Shown here: one piece after another, positions 55,645 to 64,000 of the stretch
Layout: each line of letters opens with the position of its first letter
Numbering within the stretch: position 1 is the first letter of the stretch
Source: Stratiolaelaps scimitus
Taxonomy: Eukaryota > Arthropoda > Arachnida > Mesostigmata > Laelapidae
NCBI GenBank assembly: GCA_019614645.1
Contig: JABWDB010000002.1
Span: forward strand, 12,437,501 to 12,501,500
DNA length: 64,000 nt
Reading direction: 5' to 3'
Notes under the pieces: generated by a model
What the model was told of the DNA's origin: nothing
The model's input: only the letters and a program-made list of their open reading frames with translations
Databases searched by the model: none
Position numbers and translations under genes: made by a program

Positions 55645-58600
55645 ATGACGGACGCCCAGGTCGAGGTCGAGGAGAAGCTGCGCCGCAAGAAGGAGGAAGA
55701 AGAGGAGATGTGGCGGGAGTACGCCGAACAGAGGAAACTCCAGAGGGCAAAGGAAGAAGAAGAACTCCGCAAGCTGAAGGCGAGTGCACTGATTCACGAT
55801 TTATATCTCGATTTTACCTTTTGACCTTGCGCCAGAGAGCGAATCATCCATACGGCCTTGGCTGAGCGGAGGTTGCGCCATTAGCGAGATCCATAATCCG
55901 CCACCGAGCCTCATGATCATATAATGAACAGATAGACGGTCAGTGGCAGGAATTGTCCGAATCTTGCTTGATGAACACCTCACCATGGAACTGTACAATT
56001 GGAGGGAGTTTGGTTACGATAGGTAGAAGTGTTCGGACGAGACGAGAAGGTGCGAAGCTGTGAACGCATTCGAAGACGATTAATCAGAGAAAGCGACTAT
56101 CTGGTTAACATTTCATTGAAAGATTGTTGTTCGCCTACGAATCCGAGAATAGGGACCTTTAAATTATTATTCGATACGATATATGGCTATTGATATATGG
56201 CCAGCCAGTGAGGCAATTATCGGACAATCTGGCATTCACACCAAGCAGTATAGCTGAGATGGCCAAGTGGGTGGTCACGCGACAGGCTTGTAACAGGCTT
56301 GTATAATATCTGCCAAGTCAGTTAGGCATAAGCGTCTTATCGGGCTCTCGTTCCCGAAACAGAGAACCAAAGCGGAAAGCAAGTCCTTGAGAGCCGTCTA
56401 GTTTGTGTGATCGCTGTGATTGGAGATGTCGATAGGCTTTCCATTGCCTCCCTCTCGAACGAGCCGAACGCAGTGGCTTTCATCGACGCAGTTGTGTCCG
56501 GTAGAAGCCGTTTGAGCGCACTGTGAGCACGCGAGAATCCGTCGGCTCGCAAAGCAACTCAGGCTACGCCTGTCAGAGCCCAAGTAAGCATACCAACGGA
56601 CGAGCTCGTGACGGTCTGTGGGGCTAACGTTGCCTTACCCAGTAGCGTTTGGGTCGGAAATACCCGAGTTGACTGTTGCCTGTAGTGCAGGTCACCGCTG
56701 ACGGCGTTCGAGGGTTCCTGCATAGTGAAAGCCTCGCAGATGAAATACAATAAACGTAGTTAAGGGACACAGAATGTCGATAGTGTAAATAATAACAGTG
56801 ACAATAACGTCGCTTAGAGTATAACACACACTGGACGTGATTCGTTCAGGCCTCTATAAGCAAGGACGTTCGTTCTTGGAATGCCACTCAATTCCTGTTT
56901 GATATTCTTGCACCCGCTATTATGACTAGCTGTCCTGCGTTTTCTATCTATACATAGAGGTCTCGGTGACACCACGTGGACATTTCCTAAACATGAATGC
57001 AGATGTGTTTCACGACAAATTTGCACCCATCACTTAAGCGAAATTCACCCAAAAATCTATAGATATTTCTCCCATATTATTCAAATGAATATTGAAACCT
57101 ATCTCGGTGTGCGATAGCGGATCGAAAGCTGCTTTGTGAAACGATAATAACAATAATTGCAGCGAAAACATTGAAGCGGAATTCGAACTCGACATGCGAT
57201 ACAACCGCTTGTTGAAAAATCAGTGTCTCAATTGAATTCGCCTATTTGACATCGAACACCTTCCAGCTGGATCCCCATTGTTCCGTAGTAAATTCCGCTG
57301 AGTGTCGTTAGTGGTCATATGCCGTTCTTTCAAAATACTCCTTCATATCAATTACCAGTGATGAATTGAATTGTGCAGGAGCGTCAGGGGAAGCGGCGTG
57401 AGGCGCGCGCCCAACAAGAGAAACATCTTTCTGAACAGAAGAGGATTCAGGATGAGAAACGCCAGAAGGAGCTTGAGGAGAAGAAGGCGCGCGAGGCCGA
57501 GGCGAAACGCAAGCGTCTTGAGGAGGCCGAAAAGAAGCGTCAGGTACGTGCAGCACGCCTAGAAGGAAATAGGCAAAGAACCTGCCCTGAAAGCAAAGTT
57601 CAAAGCGGTATTAATTACGAATGAGGCGGACAGGCGCGTTCACCTATCGTATTAGTTAACATCGTCATTATGGTATAGTCGAGGCCTGTGCTTCAATGCA
57701 TCTCTTCGTGTGCTGAAGCACACGCATGACACACAGCTCTCTTTCTCATATTTACGACCTTCACCAGCCTGAAACCGAGAGGTAATCATTTATAGTGGTG
57801 TCGTTGGGTTTTGTCGTGTCGTCCTTGAGTACAGGCCATGCAAGCCGCCAAGGAGAGAAAGGAAAATGAGCCGGTGAAACCGAACTTCACAATCATCAAA
57901 CGCGAAGATATGGACAACTTCGCCGCCCTCGGCGGATCTGGTATGATTGCCATTGGATCGTTTACATTGGCTCGGTGCTTACGATACGTTTCGGATCTCG
58001 ATACGTCGCGGACTTAGGTAGCCTGACGAATAGGTCAGTGCTTGTCGATCGTATGGAATAAGATAATCTTCTGGTCAACTTGTTACTGTTACAAGGCTAA
58101 TTCCTTCTCGTTCGATTCGAAGGGGTGTTCGGAAAGTTTGCCAACGTGATGGCGGCCCGCGGAGAGATGGGAAAAACTCGCGAGCAGCTTGAGGAAGATA
58201 AAAAGGCCATCTTGGCGTTGCGAGTGAAGCCGCTAGACTTCGAGGGAGCCACGGTCGACGATCTTAAGAAGCGCGCAAACGAGCTCTGGGAGCGCGTCAA
58301 ATCACTTGAGGCAGAGAAGTACGACTTGGAGGAGCGTCGCAAGGTTCAAGAGTACGATGTGAGTAATCAATGACAATAGAAAATGAAGGCGATGACGACG
58401 GATGTATAATTGACTATGTGTATAATTTGAGGCACACATCTAAGCGAGAGTCTCAATATATATTTACAGCTGAAGGAGTTGGCTGAACGTCAACGACAAA
58501 TCAGCAGGAGCAGGGCGCTCAAGAAAGGTCTCGATCCAGAGTAAGTAGGGGTTCTATCTATTCACGTTTCTGGCTGTGTGGCAGTCGACGGGTCCACGAC

Positions 58601-60370
58601 GAACTGCGTCTAGCCTTCAGATGAGATAATATAGAATTAGAACAAATACAAGTGAATGCAGGGTCACAACAACTATACATGATTTTCTTCACGTCACTTA
58701 CGGAATTCTATAGACGAGCTAACGAATTTCGCGCATTTCGCTGATTTCAGGGCTCTGCAGGGGCCGCACCCGGTGAGTGCTAGTACAATCACAATTTCTA
58801 AGGCTATTAACCTAGAAGGAACAAGGCCGAAGCGGTGTCTCTCTACGGTGGCAGAAATTAGCTCAAATTAATTATGTGAAACAGAAAATGGGGGATTTTT
58901 CCCTTACATAAAATCATGTTTTTCATAAAATGACAACAATCTCAATGGAAATAATGACTTTGAAACTTCGTCTGCTCCGTCTCTCGTTTCCATTCTTCCC
59001 GCAGCCGAAGATCCAGGTGGCGTCAAAGTATGAAAGGCGTACAGATCGTCGATCATTCACGGATAAGAAGGAGCTCTTCTCTGGAGGCATTGAAGCTCAG
59101 CAAGACGCTGAGATCGAGAAACAATGGGAAAATAAGCTCTTAACCTTCAAGGTACATTTGATGACGACCACCACAACCTGAATACCTATACTCACCGACA
59201 CTGATTGTAAATATGTATTAATAACAATCCTGCCGATGTATTATGGCAATAACGCTGCTTGATAGAAGCTATTTAAGAAAAGCTACGACCGCCCTTCTAC
59301 CTATACGGAATAATTAGAGAGGCGTTTCATTAATTCATTCATTCCTGCCTACCTACCTTTACTTCCGCAAAGTACAAACGGTGTTAATTAACAAATCAAT
59401 AATTGTATCCATATGACCGAACGTTCATTGCGGTGCCATGCTTGCAGGAGTCGTCTGGTGGAAAGCTACCAACATGGGATCCTGAAAATCCGAAAAACAA
59501 GGAAGTTCTCCGTAGGCGAGGCCTTGATGACGAGGATGAAGATGATGACGAGCCCGTATACCAACCGCCGCCCCGTCAACCAAGCCCACCCCCGGTCGTA
59601 AGCAGCATCAGCGATATGTTCCCACAATACTCGTTCAATGCAAATAGAATAGTGTCATTAGCGCCTACTTGCCGCGTCTGTTTGTTTCTGCTTCTTAAAT
59701 CGATCTCACCCGAAGCACGTATCTTTGCCAGTCCCCTTGCCTATCTGAACAGCATTGCCTTTCGTTTCGGTCACAAAGCAGTGACCTGATATACTCACAC
59801 GTGGATATCATATCCGTCGTATTTCTTTTTTTTTTGCGGTAATCATCTGTTGATAATTGTATAATATTGAACTTATAATTACAAACTATGATAATGAGTG
59901 GAGCGATGATGATGATCGATACATTTTGATGTCGTTTCAGACTCGTCAGGCTCCGCCTCCACAAGCAGAGGAAGAAGAAGAGGTTAGATCTATCCTATGA
60001 TATAATGTTTTGACCATACGTTTCGAAATGCCTTTCATTTGCCTAGTCCGTTCATTATTATTATTATATTAATTATTATTATTAGTATGATTATTATCAT
60101 TATTATTACTATCATTTTCAGTTTATTGCTTGTTCACTCTGTCCGCTGTTTGTTAGCAATATATTATATTTGTCGCCTCTAAATAGCATTGCCCACACCT
60201 GACATGAAAGGTTTCGTCACATCTCGCCACGTTGACTGTATCTGCAGAGCTAAGCCCGCCTGATAATACGAGCTCGCTGTCTGGTAAAAACCGCATGCTA
60301 TGCTATCAGAGAGAGAGATAGATAGAGAGATACATTTGTTGCCACTTTCTCTGTTTTGTAGGAGGAGGCC

Positions 60371-60402
<32 letters not shown>

Positions 60403-60418
60403 AGAAGAGGAGGAGTAA
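55645..60418 (+). CDS. TNT: Troponin T, arthropod muscle type
   Basis: Ten exons: 55645-55779, 57379-57543, 57835-57940, 58123-58358, 58470-58540, 58751-58772, 59005-59151, 59448-59597, 59941-59982 and 60362-60418 (TAA). The chain is in phase throughout, giving 376 residues. Family marks are EEELRKLK, KRLEEAEKKRQAM, PNFTI, KTREQLEEDKK, ANELWERVKSLEAEKYDLEE, DLKEL, ALKKGLDPEAL, PKIQVASKYERR and the C-terminal poly-Glu tail typical of arthropods. The protein anchors the troponin complex to tropomyosin in thin filaments. The first intron uses a GC donor (AAG|GCGAGT). The sixth exon is only 22 nt. The first exon listed begins with ATG directly after a cag acceptor (cggcag|ATGACGG). It may therefore be internal: the acidic N-terminus of other arthropod proteins was not found upstream, so the true start is open. 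Confidence 0.95.
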
Positions 60419-63400
60419 ATATCGGAGTATAGTCTTCACCCCCGCCGTTGCTATTATCGTCGGTCGCCACAACCCAGCACCCTCAAAACAACCCCCAACT
60501 AAACCCCACTGCCACCGGAGCCGGAGCCGTCCCTTGTTTCCGAACTATTACAGTCCTCAGCAGTCAACGTTCTGTCATTCACCAAGGATGGAACCTGAAT
60601 CCAAGCAAGCCGGCAGTAGTCACCCATTCTTAGACATGCAGCTTGCAGAAGAGAGCGCCGAATCCTTCTGCTGTCAGTCGCGGGTGAACGGGACAAGCCA
60701 TCTTGGGTCCCGACCCGTCTCCCCGCTGTCGTTACCAACTTTCGTGCGCTGTGTTTGAGTTGACCCTTGAGACGATGAGGCTGATTCGTGGTACGATTGT
60801 GCACGGCTTCTGCAAGGCCATGGTGGGGCAACGGAACCGGATCCAGTAATTGAAACAACCGTGAAAAATGATAAACCCTTAATCAGGAAGACCACCATAG
60901 AAAATACTCTCGTTCAACAAGCATAATTATATTGGTACAACAGTTGACAAATCAATCGAGCACTATTACCACATCACTCTAATTATCACATCTACGAATA
61001 GTAGAGAATCAAAAATCTCGTTCAGTGGCTAGACGCACATACAATGACAACAATAACAACAACATATTATGGTGGTTCGATAGCTGCCAATGAACTCGTT
61101 GTTCCGATCGAGCCCATTCTCTGTTCAGCTATCGGTGTCATGTAGATGCGGTCTTTGCTCTGTAGCGAGTTCCGTAATAATGTTCTCCGATTCCGCCGTA
61201 CATTTCGCGTACCGGTGTATGTTCTTTTGTTCTTCGTTAATGGACAGACAGAAAGAAAGAGAGAGAGAGAGACAAGGACTATTGTTACCTGTTAGACCGA
61301 CCTGTATAAGAAAAGTAAACGCAAACCGTTATATAAGGCTGAGAGCGAAAATAGCTGACGTGTGTCTTCATTTATGGTCATCCACCTTAGGTCGTTTGCA
61401 AGATGAATCTTTGCCCGAGTGAATGGTTCGTGGAAGGTTCATTGATTCGTTGTTGATAGAAGAAACGTCTTGGTACATAGTGTTTTATATGTAGATAAAA
61501 TTGATATAATAGATAATCAGAGCAGGTAGGTGGCACTCTCCGCTCTCAGCTGGATCCAGCAAATCCGGTGCTGTAGTGCATAATAAATAAAAGGAAATCT
61601 CGCTCGGAATCTGGCCATCGCCTCCTCCGGGGGTGACCATGGCGGTCTTGGTTTGACCCCCGACTGTCCCCAACTAATTCTCGAATTATTGTATATTTAA
61701 AGTTGTATAATTAAATGTAATAAATTATATATTCTCCCCAGAAAGGATCTCGCTCGATATATCCTTTCCATTGATTAGACACCATGATGGGTAATGTTGC
61801 AAGTTCTCACGAGTAGGCCACTTAGCATTACGAAGGAATTATCGTATTTAAGGCGTCCGGCTCATGAAGCAATGCCGGAAACAGTTGTACCGTGGACGCT
61901 GGCCGAGACTCTGCCCGGAAAATTTACTTTGGATAGGTTTAATTAGCTTGAGAGGTTATTTGTATTAGTAATTATTATTATTATTTGAACCTATTCGTCT
62001 GTAGCAGAGAACGCACTCATGCCATTTAAACGCAACAAATTATTCGCCTCTTAATGGTGGAAAGCGATATTTTTGTCTTACCACCATTACAACCACTCCC
62101 TAATTGAAAAGAACACTTCTAAAAGATCGAGCAATAGCTAATTTATGACACCAAGATTAATTTGTCTATGCGATATATAGAAGTCGTTTGGAAAGTCAGT
62201 GAATCGGGACGGGAGCTCGCTCTGGTCAAAACCCAACAATCTGAATGACCCTTCAGCGACTGCAGATCCGCTACTCTGTACTCAGGTTACTCTCAAAACG
62301 TTGGACTCAATGAGGCGACTATTCGCTTGTCGTGTTCAGCATAGGCTATCAACACTTAACCTTAACCACTTCGAAAACAGGTGCTGTATAATTTAACCAC
62401 TGTGAGCTTGCGTTTACCCTTTCAAATGATGAATTGATTCTTCCTCTCAGCTCTGCAGTTCCTCACAGTTAGCTATGAGAGATAGAATAGATACATAGGG
62501 AACAGGACTCTGTCGCTAACCCTTCGTCAGTTTGATTGTAATATGATGATGAGACACTTATACAATCTGTGACATCAAAACAACATGCCAGATCGAGCCA
62601 TACAGTGGATCCCCGCGAATTCCAATATGCGGTGGTGGGCAGACTATCCATAACCTTCGCTAAGTGATTCTTACTAAGTGGTATTGGTGCTGCTGTAGTT
62701 GTCATGGTGTCAGATAGCTTGGTAATGTCAGCTTTAGACCAGTCACCATTAAGAGCTGTATATGTATATATAAACACGCAAGATTGTTTCCAAGCTGGCA
62801 GATCATTTCGAAGTGTGGAGACGCTGTACTAACATTTAATTTAATACACAGAGCAGTGCTGTTGTTTCGAAGCCGGACAACTTGGTCGGGTCGCTGCCCG
62901 CAGAAAGAACAAATCAGATAACTCATATGGCCGCATATTACGTCGAATGACGCAATCATATTGACTTCGATTATATAACAACTCATAGTTAGTAGGTAGG
63001 TGTCTCATTCAATAACATAAAGCGAGATGGAAACTTCTACAACTCCAATGTGACAATTTACCTAATTATCAAAATTGCAATGAACTCCGCTTACACCAGC
63101 AAACGAGCTGTAACCTGTTGACGTGGTGTATGTATCGACACCTGTTCCACGATCCGCCCTCTTCCCGCCAAAGCGCATTTAAATCACATGGCTCATCTCT
63201 GGCGCGGTTAAGGAGACACATTGAGAGTGAGCGGCAAGCACACGAGGCGACAACACCAGCTGATCCACACACGCCGAAACTTTTCATTTCAAGTCAGCCC
63301 GGAGCCGCGGCTGTTGTAACCGCCGCTCCTCACGGCGACCCCACTCACACACATCATGCAGTGCGCGAAAGCGGCCCAAAATTAATTTTGTGCAATAGCA

Positions 63401-64000
63401 CCGAAGTTTTTTATGTAGTATCGATTATTGTGTGTTGCTGTTCACTATCGGCGTCGCGAATATTGTTTCGTTTGTTGAACACGTGAGAGGGAAGAGCTGT
63501 TTTTCGTAGAGGATCAGTGGAAGATGAACGTGACGAAGTAACTCGGTTTAAATTTCTGTTGAAAATTTTCAATACAACTTTGTCCTTCGTCGACTGTCGT
63601 GTGCGTCATGTCACGCGTAGTGACGCCAATGTTGATGGTGGAGTGCGAAGATCATTTTATGCAGTGAAACACAATCAATCTACTTTTATCGTCTGTTGTA
63701 TCTACAATGTTCTAATTGTGTAATATCTGATGTTATTAATTGAGCGATTGTTGACGACCTCGCCACACGGAGTCCGTAACAAAAACGCAAGTGGCGCTCT
63801 CGGACAATCTCGATTCATCCGCGCGGACAGGATAACAGTGGCTCGACGGGTCGTCGTTTCAAACTCCGCCGCAAGCCAGTGATGTACCGGTCATCGTTGT
63901 TGATTCGCCGGTGTTTTCCGCTGCGCGGGATCGCTATCAGATCGTCTGTCCGCTCGGCGGCCAGCCGCATCGATTGCGAACTGCGTTGCGCCGGCCAGCT
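60419..64000. other. Troponin T 3' UTR and right-end spacer
   Basis: No exon is supported. The stretch holds a (GA)n tract near 61255-61272, a family A SINE fragment at about 61845-61935 and ATT runs near 61970-61985. Short frames at 62469-62777 and 63118-63486 show no domain. Confidence 0.5.
61845..61935 (+). repeat. SINE family A, 3' fragment
   Basis: The blocks 'gcgtccggctcatgaagcaa', 'acagttgtaccgtggacg' and 'cccggaaaatttac' match the 3' halves of the copies at 21930-22130 and 43845-44040. The B-box head is missing. Confidence 0.7.

Overview
This is a eukaryotic nuclear window, almost certainly arthropod. The support is spliced genes with GT-AG introns, abundant (TA)n and (CT)n microsatellites, tRNA-derived SINEs, and a troponin T ending in the poly-glutamate tail known from arthropods. 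A chelicerate such as a parasitiform mite is my best guess, but that is inference only. No bacterial, viral, CRISPR or operon-like structure is visible. I assembled the gene models by hand, from exon reading frames, splice sites, phase continuity and family alignment from memory.

Layout, left to right: an unrecognised Ser/Gln-rich reading frame (1874-3259, +); RNASEK in three exons (6000-8788, -); a 6.5 kb region rich in CT, CAG and GC that probably holds promoter and 5' UTR sequence; a phafin/PLEKHF (rush) PH-FYVE gene (15299-25670, +) with an apparent N-terminal extension; a 1.8 kb interval with an 83-bp inverted repeat; a kynurenine aminotransferase of the KYAT3/CCBL type (27501-32406, -) with a likely mitochondrial presequence; the Paf1-complex subunit CTR9 (33408-39648, +), head to head with KYAT3; a 2 kb interval with a SINE-like element and a strong hairpin; a secreted Gln-rich low-complexity protein (41762-45581, +) whose introns are all phase 1; about 10 kb with no recognisable gene; troponin T in ten exons (55645-60418, +); and a 3.6 kb gene-free right end.

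The genes are unrelated in function: endolysosomal membrane (RNASEK, phafin), tryptophan metabolism (KYAT3), transcription elongation (CTR9), extracellular matrix or secretion (Gln-rich protein) and muscle (troponin T). At least two SINE families are dispersed through introns and spacers. One family has a tRNA-like head and a tail of AATAAA-type and CTTTA motifs. I saw no convincing undescribed multi-gene system. The most unusual items are the Gln-rich secreted gene, the Arg/Ser tail of CTR9, the loss of the conserved NQYT motif in KYAT3, the 83-bp fold-back repeat and the 26-bp hairpin.
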